DNA of 64,000 nt from Litorilituus sediminis (lineage in GTDB: Bacteria > Pseudomonadota > Gammaproteobacteria > Enterobacterales > Alteromonadaceae): the NCBI RefSeq assembly GCF_004295665.1, contig NZ_CP034759.1:3038001-3102000 (forward strand). Direction: 5' to 3'. Positions 37,511 through 47,573 of this stretch are shown piece by piece. The position numbers and the translations under genes were made by a program. The notes under the pieces were generated by a model. It did no database searches, was not told the origin of the DNA, and worked only from the letters and a program-made list of their open reading frames with translations. Position 1 is the first letter of the stretch; the number at the start of each line of letters is the position of its first letter.

Positions 37511-38487
37511 TGGCAAGTTTTGATTTTTCCTCATTATCACCTGATGTGATAATTGATGGCCTTGAAAGTAAAGGTTTTAGTGTCGACAGTGGTTTATTAC
37601 CATTAAACAGCTACGAAAATCGCGTCTATCAATTTCACGATGAAAACTTGGTTAAGTATGTGACCAAGTTTTATCGACCGCAACGTTGGCAGCTAGCGCA
37701 AATACAAGAAGAGCATGACTTTTCTTTTGAATTGCTAGAACATGAACTACCAATAGTAGCGCCGCTTAAACGTGATGGTGAAAGCTTATTTGAGCATCAA
37801 GGTTATCACTTTTCGGTATTTCCTTGTCGTGGCGGGCGTATTTTTGAAGTGGATAATTTAGATCAGTTAGAATGGATGGGGCGATTTATTGGTCGTATTC
37901 ATGCTGTAGCGTCGAAGAAGTCATTTATACACCGTCCATCGTTTACTACCGATGAAATGCTGATACAAGCACAACAAACGATAGCTGCTTCTGGTTTTGT
38001 ACCTGAAAGCCTGCATGAGGCGTTCTTTACTGTTTTGTCACAAGTAATCGACTTGGCAACACAGCAATATCAAGTGAACAAACAAATTCGTCTACATGGT
38101 GATTGTCATGCTGGTAATATTTTGTGGCGTGATGAAGGGCCGCATTTTGTTGATTTAGACGACTGCCGCACAGGGGCTGCCATTCAAGACTTATGGATGA
38201 TGCTTTCAGGTGATCGTCAGCAACAGCTTATGCAGTTAGACACTTTATTGATGGCTTATGAAGAATTTTATTCATTTGAATCAAAGGAACTTCTATTGAT
38301 AGAATCGCTTAGAAGTATGCGCGTTGTTAACTATATGGCTTGGTTATGTAAACGTTGGCAAGATCCTGCCTTTCCTCGTAATTTCCCGTGGTTTAATAGC
38401 GAAAAATATTGGGAGCAGCAGATACTGATGTTGAAAGAGCAAGTATCAGCTTTACAACAACCAGCGCTTAGTTTAAATAGTTTTTAA
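37510..38487 (+). CDS. srkA: Stress-response kinase A (YihE/RdoA)
   Basis: 325 residues, eukaryotic-like kinase fold of the choline/aminoglycoside-kinase type. Signatures: GLLPLNSYENRVYQF at the N-terminus, RLHGDCHAGNILWRDEG (catalytic loop HGDxHxxN) and VDLDDCRTG (metal-binding DFG equivalent). It phosphorylates Ser/Thr residues and helps survival under envelope and oxidative stress in E. coli. Coupled to ccoG by overlapping stop/start (TAATG) and followed after 44 bp by dsbA, as in the E. coli yihE-dsbA unit. Confidence 0.95.
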   Translation: MASFDFSSLSPDVIIDGLESKGFSVDSGLLPLNSYENRVYQFHDENLVKYVTKFYRPQRWQLAQIQEEHDFSFELLEHELPIVAPLKRDGESLFEHQGYHFSVFPCRGGRIFEVDNLDQLEWMGRFIGRIHAVASKKSFIHRPSFTTDEMLIQAQQTIAASGFVPESLHEAFFTVLSQVIDLATQQYQVNKQIRLHGDCHAGNILWRDEGPHFVDLDDCRTGAAIQDLWMMLSGDRQQQLMQLDTLLMAYEEFYSFESKELLLIESLRSMRVVNYMAWLCKRWQDPAFPRNFPWFNSEKYWEQQILMLKEQVSALQQPALSLNSF

Positions 38488-38531
38488 ATGGTATCCTATA
38501 AAATAAATCGAAAGTAACTTTGGAATAAATA

Positions 38532-39182
38532 ATGAAAAAAATGATTCGAAATTTGGTGGCTATAGTTATGCCCTTGTTAGCTTTTTCGTGTTTTGCTAGC
38601 GCAAATGACTATGTTGAAGGTAAGCAATATACTAAGGTAAGTGAGCAAGCGAGCAGTAAAAAAGAGGTAAGAGAGTACTTTTCTGTTTATTGCCCGCATT
38701 GTTTACGGTTTGAACCTTTTATGCAGGAAGTGAAAAAGAACTTACCAGCAGATGTGTCATTTGAGCGTAATCATGTTGACTTTCTTCGTGGTGCCAGTCC
38801 GAAAGTGCAGCACATGGTAACGCAAGCAATTGTTGTCGCTGAAGAAATGGATATGGCTGATAAATTAGTTGCGGCATTATTTAATTATGTGCAAGTGCAG
38901 CGTGCGGTGATCACCTCAGAAAAAGATATTCGTAATATCTTTGTTCTAAATGGTGCTGATGGTGAAAAATTTGATAAATTAATGAAAAGCTTTAGTGTTA
39001 TTAATAAAGCGAAATCATTAAAGAAAAATCAAGATACCTTAGCAGCTAAAGGTGCAATTAAAGGTGTGCCGACAATATTTGTTAATGGCAAATACCGCAT
39101 TAACTTTGCTGAATTAGATAAAAATAACTTTGAGCAAGACGTTCACAATTTAGTTAAGTACTTAACTAATTTAGATTCATAG
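38532..39182 (+). CDS. dsbA: Thiol:disulfide interchange protein DsbA
   Basis: 216 residues with a signal peptide (cut near residue 24, ASA-NDY). Periplasmic oxidant that introduces disulfides, itself reoxidised by DsbB. Thioredoxin fold with active site C54-P-H-C57 in EYFSVYCPHCLRFEP, helical insertion about 85-150, and the cis-Pro loop GVPTIFVNG. Downstream of srkA in the same operon and closed by a strong terminator. Normal length and intact. Confidence 0.97.
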   Translation: MKKMIRNLVAIVMPLLAFSCFASANDYVEGKQYTKVSEQASSKKEVREYFSVYCPHCLRFEPFMQEVKKNLPADVSFERNHVDFLRGASPKVQHMVTQAIVVAEEMDMADKLVAALFNYVQVQRAVITSEKDIRNIFVLNGADGEKFDKLMKSFSVINKAKSLKKNQDTLAAKGAIKGVPTIFVNGKYRINFAELDKNNFEQDVHNLVKYLTNLDS

Positions 39183-39201
39183 CCATTAAATGCTAGTAAG
39201 C

Positions 39202-39232
39202 AAAAGGCGAGCATGTGAAGCTCGCCTTTTTT
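39202..39232 (+). terminator. Rho-independent terminator of the ccoG-srkA-dsbA unit
   Basis: AAAAGGCGAGC - ATGTGAA - GCTCGCCTTTTTT hairpin, 20 bp after the dsbA stop. Confidence 0.9.
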
Positions 39233-39258
39233 GTCTGTGCTAAATGACACAATTACGG

Positions 39259-40326
39259 CTAATTAGCTAACTCAACTATAGTTACTTGTGTTTGTATTGG
39301 CCTACTTTGTCGGTACATTTTAATGGTTAATTCGCTATTTGGTGTTGTCTCAGCAATGATATCTAATGCTTGGCTAATACTGGTAATAGGGTGTTCGCCA
39401 ATTTGATAAATGACATCGCCAACGCGAATCCCTGCCGCTTGAGCTGGACTATTTTCAGTGACACCTTCAATGGCAAAGCCTTTAACGTCGGTATAATAAT
39501 CTCGTGCTGAAATACCTAACCAGCCGCGAACCACTTTGCCATTTTCAATAATTTGCTGCATTACTTTATAAGCAAGCTGGTAGGGGACAGCAAAAGAAAT
39601 TCCTTGAATATTTAGTTGTATATTGGTTTGGGTGAATTTAGCCGAATTAATGCCAACTAGCGTGCCATTGGTGTTAATTAATGCACCACCAGAATTACCA
39701 TCATTAATAGCAGCATCCATTTGGAGAAACTGCAAATAGCTGGTGTTGCTTAGGCCATTTCGACCTGTAGCACTGATAATGCCTTGTGTTACAGTTTGAC
39801 CAAGATTTAACGGATTACCAATAGCTAAAACAATATCTCCTGCAAATGATTGTTGATTTACTTGCTGTGGAATAACAGGTAGGTTGCTGGCGTTCACTTT
39901 GATCACGGCAAGATCTGTTGGTATATCATAGCCGATCAATTCCCCAGGATAACGTTGACCGTTTTGTAATAGCACGATAATAAGGTCGGCCTGCTGAATA
40001 ACATGATAATTAGTTAAAATGTAGCCTTGGCTTTCCATTATTACGCCAGAGCCTAAGCGCGTGCTTGTTTGTGGTTGGCCGCCATATCGAGGGGTTGTTT
40101 CTATTTTTTCAGAATAGATGTTAACTACAGCAGGGCTTGCCTTACTAACAGCCTGGGCAAATGACAATGGTTTTTGCTCGGCTTGGTTTGGATTGGTTAA
40201 TAAATTAGTCAGGCTGGAATTACCACTGGGTCGTAACTCGGGTACGAGCAATAATAGGGCGATAGCCAAGACAATTCCGTAGCTGAGAGCATTAACAACA
40301 TATTTAAGAAAAGCGAGCAGTTTCAA
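39259..40326 (-). CDS. degS: Site-1 serine endoprotease DegS
   Basis: 355 residues. One N-terminal TM anchor (about 7-28), trypsin-like protease domain with the triad visible in TNYHVIQQAD (His), PTDLAVIKV (Asp) and NDGNSGGALI (Ser), and one C-terminal PDZ domain (about 260-350). DegS is activated by misfolded outer-membrane proteins and cuts the anti-sigma factor RseA to release sigma-E. The TM anchor and the single PDZ separate it from the neighbouring DegQ. It lies downstream of degQ in the same direction, but a hairpin separates them. Confidence 0.95.
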   Translation of the reverse strand: MKLLAFLKYVVNALSYGIVLAIALLLLVPELRPSGNSSLTNLLTNPNQAEQKPLSFAQAVSKASPAVVNIYSEKIETTPRYGGQPQTSTRLGSGVIMESQGYILTNYHVIQQADLIIVLLQNGQRYPGELIGYDIPTDLAVIKVNASNLPVIPQQVNQQSFAGDIVLAIGNPLNLGQTVTQGIISATGRNGLSNTSYLQFLQMDAAINDGNSGGALINTNGTLVGINSAKFTQTNIQLNIQGISFAVPYQLAYKVMQQIIENGKVVRGWLGISARDYYTDVKGFAIEGVTENSPAQAAGIRVGDVIYQIGEHPITSISQALDIIAETTPNSELTIKMYRQSRPIQTQVTIVELAN

Positions 40327-40368
40327 GGTAATACCCTTTATATTTTACGTTTATTTTCAGTGTACCAT

Positions 40369-40412
40369 AAAAAAGGCCAATTACCTTGAGGGTATATTCA
40401 AAGTAATTGGCC
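40369..40412 (-). terminator. Probable terminator between degQ and degS
   Basis: On the minus strand GGCCAATTAC and GTAATTGGCC flank a loop and are followed by a T7 run, 27 bp after the degQ stop. This suggests degQ and degS are at least partly separate transcripts. Confidence 0.75.
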
Positions 40413-40439
40413 AGTTTATAGAGTTATATTGATTGCGAA

Positions 40440-41792
40440 TTATCGAATCATTAAATATTGGGCTTGGTTATCTCGAACAATGTTCAAGGCAATTACACCT
40501 TTTTTATCTTTTAAGTATTCGCGCAATTGCACAATGTTTTTGATACGTTTGCGGTTAACACCTGTGATTAAGTCGCCTTCTCTAAGGCCAGCGATTTGTG
40601 CTGGTGATTGTGGCGCTATCTCTTCAATAACAATGGCATTATTGTCTTCATCATTGACTAACTTCGCCCCTTCAAGCATACGATGAATACTTGCTGCAGC
40701 AATATTGCTACCTTGAGATTGTTTAAGCTTGACGGTGAATACTTCATCTTCGCCATCACGGATAATAGTTAATTTTACTTTTTGATCGGCGCCAATAGAG
40801 CCAATTTTGCCGCGTAACTCACTAAAACTACGAATAGTTTTGCCATTAATCTTAGTAATAACATCACCAGCTTTTAGGCCTGCTTCGGCAGCGGCAGAAT
40901 TGGGAGCAACCATTTCAATAAAGGCACCTTGACTGGTTTCTAGCTCCATAGCTTTAGCGATTTCACCGTTTACGCTACGACCAGAGACACCCAAAATACC
41001 GCGTCTGACTTCGCCAAACTCAATGATTTGCTTAACTAGGTTGTGCATCATATTACTTGGAATGGCAAAGCCAATACCCACATTACCGCCATTAGGCCCT
41101 AATATTGCAGTATTAATACCGATTAATTCACCACGTAAATTAACTAAGGCACCACCTGAATTACCACTGTTTATTGCGGCATCTGTTTGGATAAAGTCTT
41201 CGTAATTTTCGATATTTAGGTTACTACGACCTAGCGCACTCACAATACCTGAAGTTACGGTTTGCCCTAAACCGAATGGGCTACCAATGGCAACAGCAAA
41301 ATCACCAACGCGTAAGTCATCAGAGTCTGCTATTTTAATTTCTGTTAGTTTATCGGCTTTTATTTGTAATAGCGCGATATCACTTTCTTCATCAGCCCCT
41401 AATTTTGTTGCTTCTAGCTGACGACCATCTTTTAAGGTAATGATAATCTCATCGGCATTATTAATAACGTGGTTATTGGTTACGATATAGCCTTCATCAC
41501 CATCAATAATAACGCCTGAGCCTAAGCCGCGAAATGGTCTTTCAGGGGCTTGTCCTTGTCCGCGATTACCAAAGAAAAATTTGAATGCATCAGGAACGTT
41601 TTGTTGAACTTTATGAGTTCCCTTTACCGCAATGCTAACAACCGCGGGTGTTGCTTTATCTAGCATAGGAGCAAGGCTAGGCATGGCTTGTCCGTCGACA
41701 CTACTTGGAAATGCTGCAATAGCTGGTGCGCTTGATAAGGCCAAAGAAGAGGAAAGTAAGGCTGCGCTGATAACAATAGATAATTTTTTCAT
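40440..41792 (-). CDS. degQ: Periplasmic serine endoprotease DegQ/DegP family
   Basis: 450 residues with a signal peptide (cut near residue 26, AIA-AFPS). Protease/chaperone that oligomerises and degrades misfolded envelope proteins. Triad in TNNHVINNADE (His), ESDIALLQI (Asp) and NSGNSGGALV (Ser); two PDZ domains (about 255-345 and 360-450). The N-terminal Q-linker is shorter than in E. coli DegP, and the degQ-degS neighbourhood favours DegQ. Upstream is zapG, the usual arrangement in gammaproteobacteria. Confidence 0.93.
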   Translation of the reverse strand: MKKLSIVISAALLSSSLALSSAPAIAAFPSSVDGQAMPSLAPMLDKATPAVVSIAVKGTHKVQQNVPDAFKFFFGNRGQGQAPERPFRGLGSGVIIDGDEGYIVTNNHVINNADEIIITLKDGRQLEATKLGADEESDIALLQIKADKLTEIKIADSDDLRVGDFAVAIGSPFGLGQTVTSGIVSALGRSNLNIENYEDFIQTDAAINSGNSGGALVNLRGELIGINTAILGPNGGNVGIGFAIPSNMMHNLVKQIIEFGEVRRGILGVSGRSVNGEIAKAMELETSQGAFIEMVAPNSAAAEAGLKAGDVITKINGKTIRSFSELRGKIGSIGADQKVKLTIIRDGEDEVFTVKLKQSQGSNIAAASIHRMLEGAKLVNDEDNNAIVIEEIAPQSPAQIAGLREGDLITGVNRKRIKNIVQLREYLKDKKGVIALNIVRDNQAQYLMIR

Positions 41793-41932
41793 ACTTAAGA
41801 GTTCTCCTAAAAACAGCAGAATTTAATTTAATCTCGGATAACTTTGCCAAAATGGCAAAGCTATCCCTAAACATTGTGTTAATGCAAAATCTTAAGGGTA
41901 GACTTTTACGTGTTTATTAAGTTCCTGAACGC

Positions 41933-42388
41933 TTACTCAGCATTTGTAACAGTTTGTTTCTTGTCAACAAAAAGGCCACTAGGGCTACTTGAATAATCTA
42001 ACGGTGGTTCAGTCATTTGTTCACTTGCAGCATCGCTACGTTTTTGATGCCTTAAGTTGGCTGTTTGTGCTAATTGTTGTTGTGTTTCTTGCGAGAAGAA
42101 AGGTAAGTGTTCACTTTCGTGATGAGACGCTTGTTGCAATAATTGTGTGCTTTCTTCCATTTGCTTCATTGCTGTTTGGCAAGTGTTATTCATTTGTTCC
42201 AATAGCTTTGCAGAGCTAGCTAAATGATCTGCAACATCAAGTTTATACTGGTTTAACGCAGCATCACTTTTGCTGACTTGTTCAGCGAGTTTCTGTTGGG
42301 CTTGACTTGAAGTAGAAAAAAAGCGATTTGCAAAATAGCCTACTGCGGTGCCGATAATAAAAAGGGCTAGAGCTAAAACTACGTTCAT
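41933..42388 (-). CDS. zapG: Z-ring-associated protein ZapG (YhcB, DUF1043)
   Basis: 151 residues: one N-terminal TM helix (about 3-22, with the GxAVGYFANRF-type end) and a cytoplasmic coiled coil rich in Gln/Glu (about 30-110), then a low-complexity tail. This is the DUF1043/YhcB layout; the E. coli protein links division, envelope growth and shape. Divergent from zapE, as is typical for the yhcB-yhcM pair. Confidence 0.9.
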   Translation of the reverse strand: MNVVLALALFIIGTAVGYFANRFFSTSSQAQQKLAEQVSKSDAALNQYKLDVADHLASSAKLLEQMNNTCQTAMKQMEESTQLLQQASHHESEHLPFFSQETQQQLAQTANLRHQKRSDAASEQMTEPPLDYSSSPSGLFVDKKQTVTNAE

Positions 42389-42560
42389 AGGTGTACCTTT
42401 ATAGTGTAATTGGAAATATAATAAGCAAAGAATGATAACCTTACTTTGCCTAAGTGTAACTATACTCTGTGTTTCTTGGTATATATAGAGATATAGAGTA
42501 ATATTTTGGCAAAATTCCTTTTTTCAAGCGTTTAGCCGCGACTAATTCAATGGTTGTTAA

Positions 42561-43676
42561 ATGATTAAGCTTTCTCCTATTGCTAAGTATAAACAAGATT
42601 TACAACAAGATGATTTTCTTTTCGATGCCGCTCAAGAAAATGCAGTAAAGCATTTACAGCGATTGTATGAGGATTTACTTGTTAAACCGGTCGCCGTATC
42701 AGGGTTTAAAAAGGTGCTAAATCGTTGGAAGAAAGTTTATAGCAAGCCAGAAATTGCACCGATAAAAGGGTTATATTTTTGGGGCGGTGTTGGCCGTGGC
42801 AAAACCTATTTGGTAGATACCTTTTATGATTGCTTGCCCTTTGAAGAAAAAATGCGCGTGCACTTTCACCGCTTTATGCACCGTGTTCATCAAGAATTAA
42901 AAGCCCTTTCAGGGCAATCCGATCCATTGAAGATAATTGCGAAAAAGTTTGCCAGTGAAACACGTATTATCTGCTTTGATGAGTTTTTTGTTTCCGATAT
43001 TACCGATGCCATGATTTTGGGGACCTTGTTTGAAGAGCTGTTCGCCCATAACGTTACCTTAGTGGCGACATCCAATATTATTCCTGATGAACTTTATCGC
43101 AACGGCTTACAACGAGAGCGCTTTCTTCCGGCAATTAAGTTAATTAACCAGCATACTGACATTGTTAATGTAGACAGTGGTGTTGATTATCGCTTACGAA
43201 CACTTGAGCAAGCAGAAATTTATCATCATCCACTAGATAAAAAAGCGGATGAAAACTTAGCCCATTATTTTAGGCAATTATCTTGTGAACCGGGTGAGCA
43301 AAATATTGATATAGAAATTAATAATCGCCAATTACGCACTATTGCTGCTTCAGATGGGGTCGTTCATTTTGATTTTTCTGTACTGTGCGAAAGCGCACGA
43401 AGTCAAAGTGATTATATGGAAATAAGTCAAATTTACCATACGGTGCTTATGGCGAATGTTAAGCAAATGGGCGTAGATACTGATGATACCACTCGGCGTT
43501 TTATTGCCTTGGTTGATGAATTTTATGAACGTAATGTCAAACTCATTATGTCAGCTGAAAAGCCATTAGATGAGCTTTATAGTGGTGGCCGATTAGCGTT
43601 TGAATTTAAGCGTTGTTTAAGCCGATTACAAGAAATGCAATCACATGATTATTTAGCGAGTGAGCATCTTCCTTAA
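42561..43676 (+). CDS. zapE: Cell-division ATPase ZapE (AFG1-like, YhcM)
   Basis: 371 residues. AAA-type P-loop ATPase with Walker A WGGVGRGKTYL, Walker B IICFDEFFVSD and sensor TLVATSN. The family is the bacterial homologue of yeast AFG1; in E. coli it associates with the Z-ring under stress. Full length, no frameshift. Divergent from zapG, single gene. Confidence 0.95.
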   Translation: MIKLSPIAKYKQDLQQDDFLFDAAQENAVKHLQRLYEDLLVKPVAVSGFKKVLNRWKKVYSKPEIAPIKGLYFWGGVGRGKTYLVDTFYDCLPFEEKMRVHFHRFMHRVHQELKALSGQSDPLKIIAKKFASETRIICFDEFFVSDITDAMILGTLFEELFAHNVTLVATSNIIPDELYRNGLQRERFLPAIKLINQHTDIVNVDSGVDYRLRTLEQAEIYHHPLDKKADENLAHYFRQLSCEPGEQNIDIEINNRQLRTIAASDGVVHFDFSVLCESARSQSDYMEISQIYHTVLMANVKQMGVDTDDTTRRFIALVDEFYERNVKLIMSAEKPLDELYSGGRLAFEFKRCLSRLQEMQSHDYLASEHLP

Positions 43677-43787
43677 TCGTTCTTTTACAGTTGTTTTGCC
43701 TCGAGTTTTGTTATTTAACTTATAAGCGACTATAGTTGATGGTACTGATCACTTAAGCATAAGTTATTAACATTTCAGGGTGTTCTT

Positions 43788-45756
43788 ATGGAGCAAGCTA
43801 AAGTTAGAACATGGAAATTTACCGCACTGTTTACCACGGTTTTTTATTACTAACTTATGTGCTACTGATTGCCTCCATTGCTAAAGTTATAGGTCAAAGT
43901 AGTCAAGATAATCAGCTTACTCAAGTTGAACAAACCAGCCTAACAAGTACGAGCAAATACGATAAAGTACTGACCAGTGTTTTATTACAGCCACAAAGTT
44001 ACTTGTATCAAGATGATATTGTATTGTTGTTTGCTCGCCATGGTGAGCAAGCAAGTATCATCACTTTAGAGGCTTTGTTAACAAACGCTGTAATTGATAT
44101 GACTATCCCTTTTGTGGCGTTGCTGGTTATGGCATTAACCTCTATTGCGATTAATTCAGCCTATCAAACGAAAAGAGTGAATAAAGCACTTTTGCCTATT
44201 TGCACGAAAGTTGATGATATTATTGCCAGCTATCAAGTAAGTGATAATGTTCGCGTTGGCTCTGCTAATTTATCGCAACTACATCATTCTCTTGATACAT
44301 TGGGTCAGATTGCTAAAGACTATCGCCTTAATGCGGAAGAGAATATTTTTTGTGACAAGTTAACTAAGTTAATTGACCGCTATAATTTTCTTGAACACAT
44401 TGATAAGCAAATAAAAATATCGGCAGATGCACAGCAAAAAAGCGGGCTACTATTTATAGACCTAGATGGCTTTAAACAGGTTAATGACTCTTATGGTCAC
44501 TCCTTTGGCGATGAAGTGTTAATTCAAGTGGCAGAGCGTTTACGCTCAATTGTTCGCCGTCAAAAATTAAACTTTCAACAAGACTCCAGCGTACTTGAGT
44601 ATAATTTAGCAAGGCTAGGTGGTGATGAATTCACAATTTTTATTCAAGAATTGAAAAGCTCTGAGCAAGCGGTTGATGTTGCTAGGCATGTGCTGCAAGA
44701 GTTAGAGCACGATTTTATTCTCGGTAATAAAACTATCAAAATTAGCGCAAGTGTTGGTATTGCCATTTATCCTGATAGTGCTGCTACTCCTAATGCGCTA
44801 ATTCAAATGGCCGATGTCGCTATGTATCGCGCCAAAACAGATGGTCGTGGTATTTATCGTATTTACTCTCCTGAAATGGGCGCGAATATGCGCCGCTATC
44901 ACTACTTACTTGATGAAATGCGTTTAGCAATCGATTCCAACAACTTCTTTTTAACCTTTCAGCCTGTGATTAATGTTGATGGCTGTAGCATTAGCTATTT
45001 TGAAGCATTGGTTCGTTGGCAACACCCGGTGGAAGGCACTATTACACCCGATGAGTTTATTCCAATAGCGGAAAGTTCAAACTTGATATTAGAGCTGGGC
45101 GATTGGATTTTAGAAGAAGCTTGTCGGCAAATGGCGGCGTGGTACAACGCAGGCATGAGAAACGCGCGTATTTCCGTCAATGTTTCTGCTATTCAACTTA
45201 AATATAAACCTTTGCATGATTGGGTGATGGAGTCACTTGCTCGAATTGGCCTACCTGCTAAGTCATTAATGTTAGAAATTACCGAAAGCTGTTTTATCGA
45301 CGCGCCAGATGAGGTGATAAAGGAGCTTGAAAAGCTGCGTTGCCAAGGGGTAAAAATTGCGATTGATGATTTTGGTACAGGTTTTAGTTCACTTGCAGTT
45401 TTAGCTAATTTACCTGTTGATGTACTTAAATTGATAAGCTGTTTGTATCAGAGGCGATGAAGAATAAAAAGTACAATAAAATCTTACATTCCATTGTTGA
45501 AATGGCCAGTAAATTAGATCTTAAAGTTGTGGCAGAGGGGATTGAGCAAGTAGAGCAATTTGAATTATTGAAATCGCTAGGGGTTAACTACATTCAAGGT
45601 TATTTAATTAGTCGGCCACAGCGTTCAACTTATGTAGGTGAAAAAATATTTGATCAAGGCATAGGTCAAATGGCACAAACAGGTACCAGTGTTTGGTTAC
45701 CGCAAACCACTAGGCTAGCTAGTGGTCGGGTGGTAAATAGTAAAATGGCTTCTTAA
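43788..45756 (+). pseudogene. GGDEF-EAL protein gene with two apparent single-base frameshifts
   Basis: Two TM segments (about residues 10-30 and 95-115), then an intact GGDEF domain (ARLGGDEFTIF) and an EAL domain (FEALVRWQHP, DDFGTGFSSL). The long open part runs 43811-45460, but near 45429 the frame shifts: one extra base in the AAA of CTTAAATTG restores KIDKLFVSEAM and joins the part starting at 45457, which supplies AEGIEQVEQ and the end. At the 5' side ATG 43788 has a good AGGG site but stops after 21 codons unless one T is added to the T6 run at 43841-43846. Either a decaying gene or two homopolymer sequencing errors. If repaired, a likely bifunctional or phosphodiesterase protein of about 655 residues. 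Confidence 0.8.
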
Positions 45757-45780
45757 ATAACTTTAACAGCAGATACTTTG

Positions 45781-46683
45781 TTAATACATTAACGTGTATA
45801 GCTTTCTACGATACTTGCCAGTAAGCGGGTCGCCTTCTGGTAATGACTTTAAAATATCAAGTAACAACTCTTTGCTTTTAGCTTTACTGTCAGCGTCTTC
45901 TTTAGGTCCTTGCTGAACATGCTTAAATAGCAGAGCTAAGGCTTCTTCATTACGATTTACTTGATTATATTGTGCTGCCAGTTTGTGCATTACACTGATA
46001 TCGTCACTATTGGCTGCAAGTTGTGATTCCAACGCTTGGATTTCTGGTGAGTTTGCCGCTTCATTAGCTAACTCGAGTTTAGCAATTAAGGTTTGATAAT
46101 AGCTATCTTGATCTACCATCATGATGGTATCTAATAACGCGGCAGCTTCTGTTGTTTTTCCTGTTTGAATATAGACATCGGCTAGTACCAGTTTTATATC
46201 AGCACGGTTGTCATTTGCCGCTAATTGATACGCTTCACTTATTGCTTTATTGGCTGTTGATACATCACCTGATGCTAAGGCTTGTTGCGCTTGTTGTAGT
46301 AATAAATCTTCCGGTTTAGGTAAGTACTTATCTAAAAAGGCAGCGATAGTTTCATCGGTTTGCGGCCCTGATATGCCGTCTACTGGTTGACTATCTTTAA
46401 TCAGTACCGCCGTTGGTAAGCCCTGAATACCAAATTGTTGTGCGATTTGGCCTTGGCTTTGACAATCTACAGTCGCCAGGGTGATATGGTCTGAAAAGGC
46501 GGCAGTTTTCTGTGCTAACTTGTCTTTTAGCTCAATACTTTCAGGGATTTGTTCTGCCCAGAAAGTGACTAATATATGCTTTTCTTTTGATTGCTCTACA
46601 ATAACCTGTTGGAAGTTATCTAAGGTAATTTCGACAATGTGTTGGTTCACAATAAATTCGCTCTTGGGTGATTTAACTGACAA
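45781..46683 (-). CDS. cnoX: Thioredoxin-fold/TPR co-chaperone CnoX (YbbN) type
   Basis: 300 residues: thioredoxin-like domain (about 12-118) followed by TPR-like helices (about 130-295). The redox CGPC is replaced by EQIPES in FWAEQIPESIELK, so there is no disulfide chemistry at this site; the E. coli YbbN/CnoX also has a modified site and works as a chlorine-activated holdase that hands clients to GroEL. A single Cys in ATVDCQSQGQIA is kept, a position typical of the family. Monocistronic. Confidence 0.85.
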   Translation of the reverse strand: MSVKSPKSEFIVNQHIVEITLDNFQQVIVEQSKEKHILVTFWAEQIPESIELKDKLAQKTAAFSDHITLATVDCQSQGQIAQQFGIQGLPTAVLIKDSQPVDGISGPQTDETIAAFLDKYLPKPEDLLLQQAQQALASGDVSTANKAISEAYQLAANDNRADIKLVLADVYIQTGKTTEAAALLDTIMMVDQDSYYQTLIAKLELANEAANSPEIQALESQLAANSDDISVMHKLAAQYNQVNRNEEALALLFKHVQQGPKEDADSKAKSKELLLDILKSLPEGDPLTGKYRRKLYTLMY

Positions 46684-46713
46684 TAATAGTATTAATATGT
46701 AGGCAAGTTATGA

Positions 46714-47526
46714 TTATGCAAGTACAAACCATAGCAGTCCTACGCCTAAAATGAGTCGGTAGATAACAAATGGCATCATGCCAATTTTATCAAGTAAGAT
46801 AAGAAAGTAGTGAATACAGGCATAAGCACTAGCAAAGGCGAGTAGGCTGCCATAGGCAATAGCTTGCCAGTCAACGCCTTCGGTAGACAAGATTAACTTT
46901 AATGTTAGGTAGCTTCCCGCCATAGCAATGGCAGGAATAGAAAGTAAGAATGAAAAGCGTGCGGCATTTTCACGGCTTAAACCTAGCATTAAACCAATGG
47001 TCATGGTGATGCCGGAACGCGACGTGCCAGGTATCAAAGCGATTGCTTGTGCAATACCAATAAGCATAGCGCCTTTTAACCCCAGCTTTTCTATGGAAGT
47101 GTTTTCTTTTGCTTTAATGTCGGCAAAGCCAAGTAAAAAGCCAAACAGTAAGGTAGTTGCAGCAATAACAAGGGCTGAGCGTAGGTGTTCTTCAATAAAA
47201 TCTTTACCAAATAAACCAAATAAACCAGCAGGAATAGTTGCTAAGAGTATCCACCAAGCAAGTTTACCGTCGAAGTTTTGAGTGTTCTTTTCAGGGCCTA
47301 TGCCTACCGTGCCAAACCAAGCAACCGCCATAGAGCCGACTTCTTTTCGAAAATACAGTACCACGGCTAAAAGTGTACCTACGTGTACAGCAACGTCAAA
47401 GCCGAGCCCTTGATCTTGCCAGCCAAGTAATTGTGACGGCAAAATTAAATGGGCAGAGCTAGATATAGGTAAAAACTCAGTTAAGCCTTGCAGTAGTGCC
47501 AAAATGATAATTTCAATGGTGCTCAT
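46714..47526 (-). CDS. uppP: Undecaprenyl-diphosphate phosphatase UppP (BacA)
   Basis: 270 residues, about eight TM helices. Dephosphorylates undecaprenyl pyrophosphate to recycle the lipid carrier for peptidoglycan and other glycans, and confers bacitracin tolerance. Conserved motifs: [17 protein letters not shown] near the N-terminus (catalytic Glu and Ser) and [13 protein letters not shown] with the phosphate-binding Arg. Complete, 48 bp downstream of folK on the same strand. Confidence 0.97.
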   Translation of the reverse strand: MSTIEIIILALLQGLTEFLPISSSAHLILPSQLLGWQDQGLGFDVAVHVGTLLAVVLYFRKEVGSMAVAWFGTVGIGPEKNTQNFDGKLAWWILLATIPAGLFGLFGKDFIEEHLRSALVIAATTLLFGFLLGFADIKAKENTSIEKLGLKGAMLIGIAQAIALIPGTSRSGITMTIGLMLGLSRENAARFSFLLSIPAIAMAGSYLTLKLILSTEGVDWQAIAYGSLLAFASAYACIHYFLILLDKIGMMPFVIYRLILGVGLLWFVLA

Positions 47527-47573
47527 TTACTGTGAATGTCCTTTTACGTATTTTGATTATTGCAGTGTGGTTA

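Noticed and set aside
43811-45460. Taking 43811-45460 as a complete gene
   Set aside because: It stops in the middle of the EAL domain; the next frame supplies the conserved AEGIE and C-terminal part, so it is one broken gene.
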